A stretch of 64,000 nt of DNA, taken from assembly GCF_010378095.1 (NCBI RefSeq), contig NZ_WNJL01000001.1:99056-163055 (forward strand). The letters are read 5' to 3'. How positions within the stretch are numbered: position 1 is the stretch's first letter; each line of letters starts with the position of its first letter. Source of the DNA: Acidithiobacillus ferrianus. GTDB lineage: Bacteria; Pseudomonadota; Gammaproteobacteria; Acidithiobacillales; Acidithiobacillaceae. The position numbers were made by a program, and so were the translations under genes. This document shows positions 1-9,028 of the stretch, one piece after another. The notes beneath the pieces were generated by a model. The model made no database searches, was not told the origin of the DNA, and saw only the letters and a list, made by a program, of their open reading frames with translations.

Positions 1-705
1 ACGGTCACCGGTATGGCCAAGGGATCGGGGATGATCCGTCCGGACATGGCGACACTGCTGGCCTACATCGCCACGGACGCACCGCTGCAGGGCGTGGCAC
101 TGCAGCGGTGCCTGCAAGAGGCCGTGGCGCAGTCCTTCAACCGCATCACGGTGGATGGGGATACCTCGACGAACGACGCGTGCATCCTGATGGCGACGGG
201 GCACGCGGCGTTGTCGCCCATTGCTGCCGTGACGGATCCCCGCTATGCGGGATTGCGCGACGCCGTCACCGCCGTGGCGCAGTGGCTGGCGCAAGCTATC
301 GTCCGTGACGGTGAAGGGGCCACCAAATTCATCCCCATACAGATTTGCGGCGGGCGTGACGAAGGCGAGTGTCTGCGAGTGGCCTACCGAATGGCCCACA
401 GCCCTTTGATCAAGACCGCCTTCTTTGCTTCTGATCCGAATTGGGGCCGTTTACTGGCCGCCATCGGGTCAGCGGGCGTGGACGATCTGGCAGTGGACGG
501 TGTGCAGGTCTGGCTGGGCGAGACCCGTATCGTCCGTGACGGTGCCCGCGACCCCGAGTATACAGAGGCGGCTGGACGGGCCGTGATGGCGCAGGCAGAG
601 ATCCCGGTACGGGTGGACCTGGGCCGGGGTAGCGCCGAGGCGCAAATCTGGACCTGCGACCTGTCCTACGATTACGTGCGTATCAACGCGGATTATCGCA
701 GCTGA
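1..705 (+). CDS. argJ: Glutamate N-acetyltransferase / amino-acid N-acetyltransferase ArgJ (3' part)
   Basis: Arginine biosynthesis enzyme that moves the acetyl group from N-acetylornithine to glutamate and can also acetylate glutamate with acetyl-CoA. The reading frame is open from base 1, so the 5' end lies outside the window. The family's self-cleavage site is visible: KGSGMI..DMATLL, with the nucleophile Thr at bases 52-54, so the whole beta subunit is present plus the tail of the alpha subunit. The second half carries the conserved SDPNWGR motif. The stop overlaps the next start (ATGA). argB is also in this window but about 26 kb away, so the arginine genes are dispersed. Confidence 0.95.
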   Translation, partial: TVTGMAKGSGMIRPDMATLLAYIATDAPLQGVALQRCLQEAVAQSFNRITVDGDTSTNDACILMATGHAALSPIAAVTDPRYAGLRDAVTAVAQWLAQAIVRDGEGATKFIPIQICGGRDEGECLRVAYRMAHSPLIKTAFFASDPNWGRLLAAIGSAGVDDLAVDGVQVWLGETRIVRDGARDPEYTEAAGRAVMAQAEIPVRVDLGRGSAEAQIWTCDLSYDYVRINADYRS

Positions 706-1694
706 TGCCGACCGTTCCTGTTGCCTCGGGAATCATTGAGGACGCCTCCGGGCGGGTGTTGATTTCACTGCGTCCCGAGGGCAAGCCCTGGCCGGGATTC
801 TGGGAATTTCCCGGCGGTAAGGTCGATCCGGGCGAAACCCCGGAAGCCGCCCTGATCCGGGAGCTTTGGGAAGAACTGGGGATCACGGTAACGGCGCCGG
901 CGCCGTTCCGGGTGTTGGACTACACCTACCCGGAACGTACCGTACGGCTGCATTTTTACCGGGTGCGGCATTGGACCGGCAGCGCCCACGGACGGGAAGG
1001 TCAGGAGGTACGCTGGCTTTATCCCTGGGAGATCCCCGCGCTGGAGTGCCTCCCCGCGAATCTCCGCATGACCGCGGCCCTATTGGCGGAGGCGCTGCCG
1101 CAGCCGCCCCTGTGTTTGATTGCGGACCCGGGCAAGCTGCCCTTGCCCGATTTCCGGAAGGCGCTGGAAGGCGCGGTCGGTGCCGGATTGCGCTGGCTGG
1201 TGCTGCGTTGCAAAACGCTGCCGGATGCCCCCGCCGCCGCCGTGTTGCCGGCGCTATGCGCGGAGGCACGGACACGAGGCGTCCAAGTCTATCTCAATCA
1301 TCCGGATCCTCTACCCGACTGGCCACGATCCGGCCGTCATCTGACGCAAGCCCAGATGGACGCGGGCGTGCGACCCGGCGAGGCCTTCGGGGTATCCTGC
1401 CATGATGCTGAAGGCTTGCGGCGGGCCGCTCGTGCCGGCGCGCGTTACGCCTTTCTCTCGCCGCTGTTCCCCACGCGGAGTCATCCGGGAGCCGAAGCGC
1501 TGGGCACGCAGGCTTTTGCGGCGATGGCCGCCGAAACCTCTTTGCCCCTCATCGCGCTCGGCGGGATGACAACGAGGCGGCTACCCGAGGCACTGGCCGC
1601 CGGCGCGCGCGGCGTGGCGGTGCTCTCGGGTATCCTCGAAGCGGAAGAGCCCGCCGCGGCCACCCATGCTTTTCTCCAGCACTGGAACGGATAA
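705..1694 (+). CDS. Nudix hydrolase (MutT-like) fused to a ThiE-like domain
   Basis: A 329-residue two-domain protein. Residues 1-130 form a MutT-type Nudix hydrolase that probably removes oxidised nucleotides such as 8-oxo-dGTP. The full Nudix box is seen from G38 to I60, with E44, R52, E53, E56, E57 and G59 in place. Residues from about 135 to the end resemble a thiamine-phosphate-synthase-like TIM barrel, with a phosphate-binding LIALGGM turn near the end. This MutT-ThiE architecture is known from other proteobacteria; the role of the second half is unclear and it need not make thiamine. It overlaps argJ by one base and abuts the following glycosyltransferase. Confidence 0.88.
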   Translation: MPTVPVASGIIEDASGRVLISLRPEGKPWPGFWEFPGGKVDPGETPEAALIRELWEELGITVTAPAPFRVLDYTYPERTVRLHFYRVRHWTGSAHGREGQEVRWLYPWEIPALECLPANLRMTAALLAEALPQPPLCLIADPGKLPLPDFRKALEGAVGAGLRWLVLRCKTLPDAPAAAVLPALCAEARTRGVQVYLNHPDPLPDWPRSGRHLTQAQMDAGVRPGEAFGVSCHDAEGLRRAARAGARYAFLSPLFPTRSHPGAEALGTQAFAAMAAETSLPLIALGGMTTRRLPEALAAGARGVAVLSGILEAEEPAAATHAFLQHWNG

Positions 1695-2657
1695 ATGGCG
1701 CGTATTTCCGTCGTGATTCCGCTGTATAACGAAATTGACAATGTTGCGCCGCTTTGCACTGCCCTGAGCGATGCCCTGGGGGAGAGCGATACGGAGATCA
1801 TCATCGTCGATGATGGCAGTCGCGACGGAAGCGCCGCCGCATTGGACCGGGAGGCGGCGGCGCGGGGCGAGCGTTTCAAAATCATTCATTTGCAACGCAA
1901 TTTCGGGCAGACGGCCGCCATGCAGGCGGGGATCGACGCCGCTCGAGGGGAAGTGATCGTCACGCTCGACGCCGATCTGCAAAATGATCCCGAAGACGTC
2001 CTGCCGCTGGCGCAGCGCGTGCTGGCGGAGAATCTGGATGTCGTGGCGGGCTGGCGGAAGAATCGTCAGGATGGCATGCTCCTGCGCAAGATACCGTCGC
2101 GCATCGCCAATCGTTTGATCCGTCGCCTGACCGGCGTCTATCTGCATGACTATGGCTGTACCCTCAGGGCCTATCGGGCTTCCGTGATCAAAGGCGTGCG
2201 CCTCTATGGCGAGATGCACCGCTTCATACCGGCCTGGCTGTCTACACTCACTTACACGGACCGTATCGTCGAGGTGCCGGTGCGGCACCATCCGCGTCGG
2301 ACGGGACAAAGCAAGTACGGTATCACCCGCACCTTCCGGGTGCTGGTGGACTTGCTGCTGGTGAAGTTTTTTCTCGGTTACAGTCAACGGCCCATGCACT
2401 TCTTCGGGGTGATCGGATTGGCGTTGCTCAGCATCGGTTCGGCCATGCTGCTGTATCTGTTCGTCGATAAATTTGGTTATGGCGCCGAAATCTCGGGCCG
2501 TCCCATGCTGATCGCGGGCGTGCTGTTTTTCCTCGCCGGACTACAGTTCCTCAACACCGGCATTGTCGGCGAAATGCTGGCGCGCATCTATCATGAGTCT
2601 CAGGATAAGAAGACCTACGTGGTGCGTCACACGGTACATCTCGATCCGCCCGCGTGA
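1695..2657 (+). CDS. GT2 polyprenyl-phosphate glycosyltransferase (DPM1/ArnC/FlmF2-like)
   Basis: Inner-membrane glycosyltransferase expected to load a sugar from a nucleotide donor onto undecaprenyl phosphate. The N-terminal GT-A domain starts with VVIPLYNE and carries IIVDDGSRDGS (donor binding) and the metal-binding DADLQNDP motif. Two hydrophobic segments near residues 236-256 and 270-292 match the C-terminal membrane anchor of the ArnC/GtrB group. The stop codon before it (TAA) is followed at once by this ATG. It overlaps the downstream deacetylase by four bases. A DPM1-like transferase next to a NodB-fold deacetylase recalls Francisella FlmF2-NaxD; the sugar cannot be read from sequence. 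Confidence 0.85.
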   Translation: MARISVVIPLYNEIDNVAPLCTALSDALGESDTEIIIVDDGSRDGSAAALDREAAARGERFKIIHLQRNFGQTAAMQAGIDAARGEVIVTLDADLQNDPEDVLPLAQRVLAENLDVVAGWRKNRQDGMLLRKIPSRIANRLIRRLTGVYLHDYGCTLRAYRASVIKGVRLYGEMHRFIPAWLSTLTYTDRIVEVPVRHHPRRTGQSKYGITRTFRVLVDLLLVKFFLGYSQRPMHFFGVIGLALLSIGSAMLLYLFVDKFGYGAEISGRPMLIAGVLFFLAGLQFLNTGIVGEMLARIYHESQDKKTYVVRHTVHLDPPA

Positions 2658-3370
2658 AACCGGTCCCCATTCTGATGTATCACAATATCGCGGTGGCCCC
2701 GAAAGGGGTGCGACTGCGCGGGCTGTATGTCTCGCCCCGGCGTTTTGCACGGCAGATGGCGTTGCTGCGGTGGTTGGGTTACCGCGGCTTGTCCATGTCC
2801 GCGGCGATGCCCTATCTGCGCGGGGAGCGGGAGGATAAAGTGGTGGTGATCACGCTGGATGATGGTTACCGGGACAACCTCGAATTCGCCTTGCCGGTAC
2901 TGCGGCACCATGGTTTTACGGCCACCTGCTACGTGGTGAGCGGCGCCATCGGCGCCGACAATCGCTGGGACGCACAGCGGTTGGGCGTGCATAAACCATT
3001 GATGGACCGGGATGAGCTGCGGTGCTGGCGGGATGCCGGAATGGAGATTGGAGCGCACAGTCGTCATCATCCCTGTTTGCCGGAGTTGGATGAGTCCGGA
3101 TTGGACGAGGAAGTGGCGGGGGCCAAGCATGACCTGGAAGGGGTTTTTGCGGTGCCGGTGACCCAATTCTGTTATCCTTATGGCGCGGCGGGAGCGCGCG
3201 AACGGGAGGCGGCGCGCCGGGCCGGTTTCGCGGCGGCGGTGACGGTGCGGCGGGGCCGCGCCCTGCCCGGCGGGGATCTCTTCGATTTGCCACGGGTGAT
3301 GGTCGGCGGACACCATGCGCCCCATGTGTTTCCCCTGCAATTGTTGACCCGGCATGAGGATCGTCATTGA
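2654..3370 (+). CDS. Polysaccharide deacetylase family protein (NodB fold)
   Basis: A 238-residue carbohydrate esterase family 4 protein (PF01522) that removes N-acetyl or similar groups from a glycan or a lipid-linked sugar. The core motifs are visible: MYHNI near the N terminus, the catalytic and metal-binding TLDDGY, and the metal-ligand EIGAHSRHHP. There is no signal peptide, which points to a cytoplasmic or inner-leaflet substrate, as for NaxD, rather than an exported polysaccharide. The GTG start sits in a GTGA overlap with the upstream GT2 gene, so the two are probably translated together. A chitooligosaccharide-type role is possible but less likely here. Confidence 0.82.
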   Translation: MKPVPILMYHNIAVAPKGVRLRGLYVSPRRFARQMALLRWLGYRGLSMSAAMPYLRGEREDKVVVITLDDGYRDNLEFALPVLRHHGFTATCYVVSGAIGADNRWDAQRLGVHKPLMDRDELRCWRDAGMEIGAHSRHHPCLPELDESGLDEEVAGAKHDLEGVFAVPVTQFCYPYGAAGAREREAARRAGFAAAVTVRRGRALPGGDLFDLPRVMVGGHHAPHVFPLQLLTRHEDRH

Positions 3371-4440
3371 CCGCGGCCCCGCGTTTGCTCTGGGTGGGCA
3401 CCAACCCCGGCGGGGGTGGTACGGAAACGCATATGATCACTTTGAGCCGCGCCCTGGCGGAGCAGGGGGCAACGGTGCATGTTCTGGTGCATCCGCAGGG
3501 CCGGATCGCGCAGGCGCTGGCGAATACGCCAGTCGCCCGGCATTACGGCGTCTTTCGTAACAGCGCCGATCTGGGTGGCGTCCGCGCCTTGCGCCGGGCT
3601 ATCCGCAGCGTGCGGCCGGACTGGATGATCGGCAGCTTCAGCAAGGAGTACTGGCCGCTGGCGCTGATCAGCCGCAATGAGGGGTTGCCTCTGGCGCTCT
3701 TCCGGCACATGGATCTGCGTCTCAAACTCAGCACCCGCTGGCTGCTGTCGCACGCGCCGTTACGGTTGTTCGCCATTTCCGATTACCTGCGGGAACGGCT
3801 GATCTTGCAGGGGGTGCCCCGGGGGCGCGTCGAAGTGTTGGCGAATCCGCTGCGCTTGGCCGATTTCCAGTCCGATCCGGCGGAGCGGGTAACGCGGCGC
3901 CGGGCTTTGGGTTTGGCGGATGCTGATTTTCTGGTGGGTTTTGTCGGCGCCTGGCATCGCGGCAAGGGGGTGTTCCTGCTCGCCGATGCCCTCGACGCGG
4001 CGCATGCGGCAGACCCTCGAGTGCATGGCTTGTGGCTGGGAGGGGGAGGGCATGAGGCGGAACTGCGCGCGCGGTTGCGCGACAGGCCCTGGCATCATCC
4101 GCTGGGTTGGCAGGACCCGGTGACCCCCTGGTATAGCGTTATGGACATCCTTGCCTTGCCGTCCATCGAACCCGATACCTTCGGCCGGGTTTGCCTAGAG
4201 GCACAGGCTTGCGCGACGCCGGTGCTGGGTGCGGCCATAGGTGGAATCCCGGAGAGTTTTGCCGTGGATCGGAGCGGCTTCTTATTGCCCGCCGGGGAGC
4301 GGGCGGACTGGCGGGACGCCATTCTGCGACTGGTGGCGGATGTTCCCTTGCGCGCGCGTCTGGCGGCGGCCGGACCGGATTACGTCCGGCACTTTGACGC
4401 CAGCATCGTTGCCCGCGATTTTCTGGCCGCCCTGCTGTAA
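3367..4440 (+). CDS. Glycosyltransferase family 4
   Basis: A 357-residue GT-B glycosyltransferase, probably acting on the LPS core or another surface glycan at the cytoplasmic face. The N terminus has the glycine-rich acceptor-side loop TNPGGGGTETH, and the C-terminal domain has the GT4 nucleotide-sugar signature: SIEPDTFGRVCLEAQACATPV, in which the conserved Glu binds the donor. The chosen start is a TTG that overlaps the deacetylase stop (TTGA); no ATG fits before the conserved N-terminal loop. It closes the first group of envelope genes, followed by a 265-base stretch with one small doubtful frame. Confidence 0.85.
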   Translation: MTAAPRLLWVGTNPGGGGTETHMITLSRALAEQGATVHVLVHPQGRIAQALANTPVARHYGVFRNSADLGGVRALRRAIRSVRPDWMIGSFSKEYWPLALISRNEGLPLALFRHMDLRLKLSTRWLLSHAPLRLFAISDYLRERLILQGVPRGRVEVLANPLRLADFQSDPAERVTRRRALGLADADFLVGFVGAWHRGKGVFLLADALDAAHAADPRVHGLWLGGGGHEAELRARLRDRPWHHPLGWQDPVTPWYSVMDILALPSIEPDTFGRVCLEAQACATPVLGAAIGGIPESFAVDRSGFLLPAGERADWRDAILRLVADVPLRARLAAAGPDYVRHFDASIVARDFLAALL

Positions 4441-4448
4441 TGACATAA

Positions 4449-4694
4449 ATGCTTCTGCGCCTTATGATAGGGGCAGTGTATTCGCCGAGGCGGGGGAAAG
4501 GTCATGCAGGTAGCCATGTTACGGCCTTTGTCTGTCAAATCGAGACATTCCGCCGGCATCCTGAAGGTTGGTGGTACGAGTTGCTGAATGACCCTGAAAA
4601 CGACCGTTTGCGCTTTCGATGTGTCGATCTGGCGCTTTCTGTAGAGGACGTCTATGCCGGCGTCGATCTGTCTTTGGCCCCACAGGCGGATTGA
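4449..4694 (+). CDS. Small hypothetical protein between glycosyltransferases
   Basis: I do not recognise this 81-residue frame. It fills most of the gap between the GT4 and GT9 genes and ends 11 bases before the latter. Its second half (EGWWYELLNDPENDRLRF and on) has protein-like composition with codon use similar to the neighbours, which is the main argument that it is real. The start is uncertain: ATG at 4449 or 4464, or GTG at 4476 behind AGGGG. A good ribosome-binding stretch (GGGGAAAGG) instead precedes an ATG at 4504 in another frame that stops after 27 codons, so a frameshifted gene is also possible. Confidence 0.35.
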   Translation: MLLRLMIGAVYSPRRGKGHAGSHVTAFVCQIETFRRHPEGWWYELLNDPENDRLRFRCVDLALSVEDVYAGVDLSLAPQAD

Positions 4695-4705
4695 ATGCCG
4701 CGCTG

Positions 4706-5809
4706 ATGCCCCGTCCTTTACCCGGAAATCCGCACCGCATATTGCTGATCAAATCGCACAGCGCCGGTATCGGTGACATCCTGCGTAGCTCGGCGGCCTG
4801 GGCGGTGCTCAAAAAGCGCTGGCCGGATGCGGAACTGCATCTGGTGTTTCTGACCCGCTGGCCAGGTTATCCGAGTGAGACGCTGATCCGGGAGCACTAC
4901 CTGCTGTCCGGCGCGCATTTTCTGCCCATGCAAGAGGGGCGCTTTGCCGGTATACGGGGCGTTGGCCCGAGTACGTGGCGACGTTTGCTACCCGAGTTGC
5001 GACGCGTCGCGCAGGACCTGCAACCGGACCTGATTGTCGACCACGAACCTTTCGGCATAGAGACGAGCATCGCCGCCCGCTGGATGCGGCGTTTCTGCAT
5101 GGCGCCCACGGTCGGGGTGAATCAGGTGCCGGGACGGGGGTGGCTCTACGATCATGCGGGGCCAAGTTTGCGGAGCTATGCCCTGCGGCGGGGCTTGTCC
5201 TGGCCCATGGACTATACGGAACGGGACTTCGCGGCACTAGCGGGCTTGGGACTGGCGCGGGATGGCCAGCGGATCGTGTTGCAGGAAACAAAGGCGGGGC
5301 GCACGTTCCGTGAGACGTTGCGGCCCCGGTTGCTTGCGGACAGGCCGGTTATCGGTCTGAATATCGGTTGTGGTACGCGGGATGCGGAACGAAAACGCCC
5401 TGCCATCGGATTTCTGGTGGAAATGATGGGGCGGGTCGCAGCCGCTTCTCCCCATACCCTCCTGTTGACCGGCGCTCTCAACGAGCGCGGAATCAATCAG
5501 CACTATCTAAGGCGATATGCCGCGCGCTGGGGAGGAGGCGAACACATTCTGGATATTGCCGGTCAAACGACACCCAGCGATTTGACGGGGGCGTTGGCGA
5601 TTTGTGATATTTTCGTGTCCAGCGACTCCGGGCCATACCACATGGCTGTCGCGATGGGGGTGCCCACGGTGGCGTTATTCAATTTCGCCAGCCCGGAACA
5701 TTATCATGACGGGGCCGCTACCATCGTAATGGAAGATCGTGATGCGGCCGCATCCATGGCTGCCGTTTTAGAGCATATGGCCCGAATGGGGAGGTGGTCT
5801 GACTTATGA
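4706..5809 (+). CDS. Glycosyltransferase family 9 (heptosyltransferase-like)
   Basis: A 367-residue GT9 protein, the family of LPS core heptosyltransferases (WaaC, WaaF, WaaQ). The N-terminal RILLIKSHSAGIGDIL matches the GT9 opening, and the C-terminal donor-site region SSDSGPYHMAVAMGVPTVALF is typical. The start was set at the ATG immediately before that opening; a longer frame upstream would add about 29 poorly matching residues. The stop overlaps the following ligase gene (ATGA). Which heptose it adds, or whether it adds heptose at all, cannot be told; waaC proper lies downstream at 7976. Confidence 0.82.
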   Translation: MPRPLPGNPHRILLIKSHSAGIGDILRSSAAWAVLKKRWPDAELHLVFLTRWPGYPSETLIREHYLLSGAHFLPMQEGRFAGIRGVGPSTWRRLLPELRRVAQDLQPDLIVDHEPFGIETSIAARWMRRFCMAPTVGVNQVPGRGWLYDHAGPSLRSYALRRGLSWPMDYTERDFAALAGLGLARDGQRIVLQETKAGRTFRETLRPRLLADRPVIGLNIGCGTRDAERKRPAIGFLVEMMGRVAAASPHTLLLTGALNERGINQHYLRRYAARWGGGEHILDIAGQTTPSDLTGALAICDIFVSSDSGPYHMAVAMGVPTVALFNFASPEHYHDGAATIVMEDRDAAASMAAVLEHMARMGRWSDL

Positions 5810-7020
5810 AGTGGCGGGTTCCAGATGGGTGGATGTTTACGACTTATGCCTTGCCACTGTTCTGTTTTCCGCTGAGTACGGCAGGCGCGGGCATATCAAC
5901 GGGCCTGCTGCTGGTGTCTTACGCTGCTAGTGGTCATTGGCGGGAGTGGCGACGTGCCGGCGAACGGCCTTGGGCCATCCCCCTTGCCCTGCTGATGGGC
6001 TGGACGCTCCTGGGTTTGCTCTGGACGTCCAATATGGCCTTTGGCATAAAAGTCGCGGAAGCCACCAGCTACGGTATGTTCGCCTTTATCGGCGCCACGC
6101 TGCCGTGGAAGGAGCGCTGGCTGAAACTCTTGATCCGGATGTTCATAGCGGGAGCCCTGATCAATGAAGCGCTGGCTTTTCTGATGACTTGGCATGTCCT
6201 GCCTTGGCGGAATGAGGATGGTATCGCCTATACGGGATTTGCGGATCATATATTTATTTCCCTGGTCATCATCCATGTTTTCCTGTGGATGCTGTGGGAC
6301 TTCAAATACGGGTGGAACTTCAATAAATGGGTGAATGGCCTGATCGCTTTGGCATTTTTTGCACAACTGGTTCTGGCACCGGGACGGTCCGGGCAGGTAT
6401 TGTTCGTGCTGCTGCTCCCTGTTGCGGTGTGGATATTGTATGAAGGGCGCTGGCGTTATTGGATATCCCTGAGCATCGCCGGTCTGGCGACAGGAATGCT
6501 GTTCATTCCCTCCGTGCATGCCCTTTTCGCCCTGGGGATTCATCAACTCACCCATTTTAATTTACATGCCGCCGATACGAATTCTAGCTGGGGGTTGCGT
6601 CTGATCGCGATGATCGGTGGCGTGAAAATGTTCCTGGCCCATCCGCTCTTCGGGGTCGGAACCGGCGACTTTTACCCGAGCATCCTGGCCATGCAGGCCA
6701 GCCATACGCTCCCGGCGACCCCTTTGTTTGTCATGAACACGGCAGCGAACAGCTACATCAGTGAGGCCGCGGTATTGGGCGTTGTGGGTCTGGGACTGTT
6801 CCTATGGTTTTTGTGGGCGTTGACGCGCGAGGCATGGCGGTCGCGGACACGGCCACAGGGATGGTTTGCGCTGACCTATATTTCCATCTATCTCGTCGGC
6901 GGGCTTTTCGATGGTTTGAGTTGGGGATACGCGGATGCGATCACTATCGCGCTGATGGCTGGCTTACCCTTATACCAAAAGTCTGTGATCGAGCCTTCAG
7001 ACCCGAGCGCCCCATTCTGA
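5806..7020 (+). CDS. O-antigen ligase / polymerase family membrane protein (WaaL/Wzy-like)
   Basis: A 404-residue integral membrane protein with about ten or more hydrophobic segments and a large periplasmic loop in its second half. It fits the O-antigen ligase family (PF04932), which joins undecaprenyl-linked O-polysaccharide to the lipid A core on the periplasmic side. The loop region GVGTGDFYPS resembles the conserved GxGxxxF stretch of these ligases. Its position among core glycosyltransferases supports a ligase, though Wzy polymerases look alike at this level. Its base composition is visibly less GC-rich than the surrounding genes. It is the last gene before a 179-base gap. Confidence 0.75.
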   Translation: MKWRVPDGWMFTTYALPLFCFPLSTAGAGISTGLLLVSYAASGHWREWRRAGERPWAIPLALLMGWTLLGLLWTSNMAFGIKVAEATSYGMFAFIGATLPWKERWLKLLIRMFIAGALINEALAFLMTWHVLPWRNEDGIAYTGFADHIFISLVIIHVFLWMLWDFKYGWNFNKWVNGLIALAFFAQLVLAPGRSGQVLFVLLLPVAVWILYEGRWRYWISLSIAGLATGMLFIPSVHALFALGIHQLTHFNLHAADTNSSWGLRLIAMIGGVKMFLAHPLFGVGTGDFYPSILAMQASHTLPATPLFVMNTAANSYISEAAVLGVVGLGLFLWFLWALTREAWRSRTRPQGWFALTYISIYLVGGLFDGLSWGYADAITIALMAGLPLYQKSVIEPSDPSAPF

Positions 7021-7137
7021 GTGTTCCATAATGCGCGCCCACCTGCCGGTGATTTATCCTGAGTGGATTTTGATGAAGTCATTGTCCCAGAGTGTGACGG
7101 ATTCCGGAGATGGAGTTAAACCGGTCAGATTGATTAA

Positions 7138-7153
7138 CCTCATGGGTATGAGG
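7138..7153. other. Perfect small inverted repeat in the waaL-GT2 gap
   Basis: CCTCAT-GGGT-ATGAGG, a perfect 6-4-6 inverted repeat, sits in the AT-richer 179-base gap between the ligase and the next glycosyltransferase. It is followed by TTAATG repeated twice two bases apart. There is no T-run, so it is not a clear terminator. It could be an operator or a leader hairpin for the gene starting at 7200. Nothing else in this gap can be named with confidence. Confidence 0.35.
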
Positions 7154-7199
7154 CCCTTGGTGTTAATGTATTAATGTTGCTAACAGAATAGGATATTTC

Positions 7200-7979
7200 A
7201 TGGAAATTCCACTGTCTGTGTCTATTATAACGTTGAATGAAGAGCGTAATCTCGAACGCTGTCTGCGGTCAGTGGCTGATCTGGCTTCGGAAATCGTCGT
7301 TGTAGACTCAGGATCCAGCGACGCGACTGAAGAAATCGCGAGGCGCTATGGCGCTCGCTTCTTTAGTAAACAGTGGCTGGGTAACGTTGCGCAGAATCAG
7401 TTTTCATTCGATCAGTGTAAGCAGCCGTGGGTATTGTCGATCGATGCTGACGAAGCGCTTAGTGCAACGCTGTGTGACTCCATTCGACAGGTAATGGCTG
7501 CCCCCCAGGATGGTTGTGACGGATGGCTTATAAATCGTCGTACTCGATATTTAGGACGTTGGATGTGGCATGTTTGGTATCCAGAGCGGCGACTCCGGCT
7601 GGTGCGCCGGGAGTCTTCAAAGTGGGTTGGTCCGGATCCGCATGGTCACCTAGAGGTTTCGGGTCCGGTGTGCAAGCTGAATGGCGACCTGCTGCATTAT
7701 ACCTATCGGGATCTGGATGATCAGTTTGCCAAGCTGATCTCCTATGCTCGGACAACCTCTGCGGTTAAATATTCAAAAGGTGTTCGGATGAACCCTTTTA
7801 AACTATTGTGGTCACCATGGCTTCGTTTTCTTCGCGATATGGTACTCAAAAGTGCATGGAAGGAGGGGTATCGCGGGATTATGATCGCGTACGCGGGTGC
7901 TTTTTCCTCGTTTATGAAACAAGCATACTTGTATGAACTTGAATGTCGCGAACGCGAAACGGATCATGATCCGCAATGA
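7200..7979 (+). CDS. GT2 LPS core glycosyltransferase (WaaE/KdtX-like)
   Basis: A 259-residue family 2 glycosyltransferase of the LPS core type. It opens with SIITLNEERNLERCL, then IVVVDSGSSDAT for donor binding and the metal-binding SIDADEALS, all typical of WaaE/KdtX proteins that add glucose to heptose I or modify the core near Kdo. Preceded by ATAGGATATTTC-ATG, a recognisable ribosome-binding stretch. The gene is less GC-rich than those downstream, like the ligase before it. It overlaps waaC by four bases (ATGA), so it is in the waaC-phosphatase-waaA operon. Confidence 0.85.
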   Translation: MEIPLSVSIITLNEERNLERCLRSVADLASEIVVVDSGSSDATEEIARRYGARFFSKQWLGNVAQNQFSFDQCKQPWVLSIDADEALSATLCDSIRQVMAAPQDGCDGWLINRRTRYLGRWMWHVWYPERRLRLVRRESSKWVGPDPHGHLEVSGPVCKLNGDLLHYTYRDLDDQFAKLISYARTTSAVKYSKGVRMNPFKLLWSPWLRFLRDMVLKSAWKEGYRGIMIAYAGAFSSFMKQAYLYELECRERETDHDPQ

Positions 7980-9028
7980 AGGTGCTTTTGTTGCGCCTGA
8001 GTTCCATGGGCGATGTGCTGCATACCCTGCCGGCGGTAACGGATTTGCGGCGGACCCGGCCGGACGTGGAGTTGCATTGGCTGGTGGAGCCGTCCTTTGC
8101 CGCCATCACTCTGCTGCATCCGGGTGTGGCGCGGACGATCCCTTTTCCGTTACGCCGATATAGGAAACAGTGGCGGGATCTGCCCGCTGCCTTGTGGGAT
8201 TTGCGACGGGATTTGCGGGCGGAAGGTTATGATCGAGTGCTTGATGCCCAAGGACTCTATAAGAGCGCCTTGTTGGGCCGTCTGGGTGGTGCGCCGCTCT
8301 GGGGCCTGGATGCGGCCAGTGCCCGTGAAGGCGGCGCGACCCGGCTTTATCATCAGCGGTTTCCGGTGGCGTGGGGGCAGTCTGCCATTGGCCGGAACCG
8401 TCAATTGTTTGCACAGGCCTTGGACTATTCTCTGCCCGAAACGCCGCCCGACTATGCGCTGCAAGCGGCATCGGCGCGCCTCGGTGCGGAGCCACTGGCG
8501 ACGCCTTGGGGGGGACTGGTGCAACAACCCTTTGTGCTAGGTTTCCATGGTACCTCCTGGGAGAGCAAGGAATGGCGGGAAGACTATTGGCCGGTGCTGG
8601 CCGATATGTTGCAGCGGGTGGGCGTGCGTCTGCTGCTGCCCTCGGGCAATGCCCGCGAGGTGGCGCGGGCGCAGCGCATCGCGGCGCAGAGCGATAATGT
8701 GACCGCGTTACCCGCCGCGACATTACTGGACATCGCGGCGCTCATCGTCCGGGCCAAGGCCTTTGTCGGGATGGATACGGGGCTTTCCTATCTGGCCAGC
8801 GCTTTGGGACTCGCGGGCGTCACCCTGTATGGACCAACGGCGCATACGCAGCTTGCGGCTTTTGGTACCGCGCAGATCAGCCTGCAGAGTCCGGAGGTAT
8901 GTTCGCCGTGCGGTAAATCCCAATGCCCGTTGCCGGAAGCGAAAAATGGCCTGATACTCTGCCAGCAGGCCTTACGCCCGGAGCAGGTCTGGACGGCCTT
9001 ATCCCCTTTGCTGGAGCACCGATCATGA
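7976..9028 (+). CDS. waaC: LPS heptosyltransferase I
   Basis: Transfers the first L-glycero-D-manno-heptose from ADP-heptose to the Kdo region of LPS on the cytoplasmic side of the inner membrane. The 350-residue GT9 protein begins MKVLLLRLSSMGDVLHTLPA, the characteristic WaaC opening, and has the donor-site MDTGLSYLASALG near the C terminus. A cysteine-rich stretch CSPCGKSQCP lies near residue 310 and is seen in some WaaC homologues. It overlaps the upstream GT2 and the downstream phosphatase by four bases each. Confidence 0.92.
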   Translation: MKVLLLRLSSMGDVLHTLPAVTDLRRTRPDVELHWLVEPSFAAITLLHPGVARTIPFPLRRYRKQWRDLPAALWDLRRDLRAEGYDRVLDAQGLYKSALLGRLGGAPLWGLDAASAREGGATRLYHQRFPVAWGQSAIGRNRQLFAQALDYSLPETPPDYALQAASARLGAEPLATPWGGLVQQPFVLGFHGTSWESKEWREDYWPVLADMLQRVGVRLLLPSGNAREVARAQRIAAQSDNVTALPAATLLDIAALIVRAKAFVGMDTGLSYLASALGLAGVTLYGPTAHTQLAAFGTAQISLQSPEVCSPCGKSQCPLPEAKNGLILCQQALRPEQVWTALSPLLEHRS

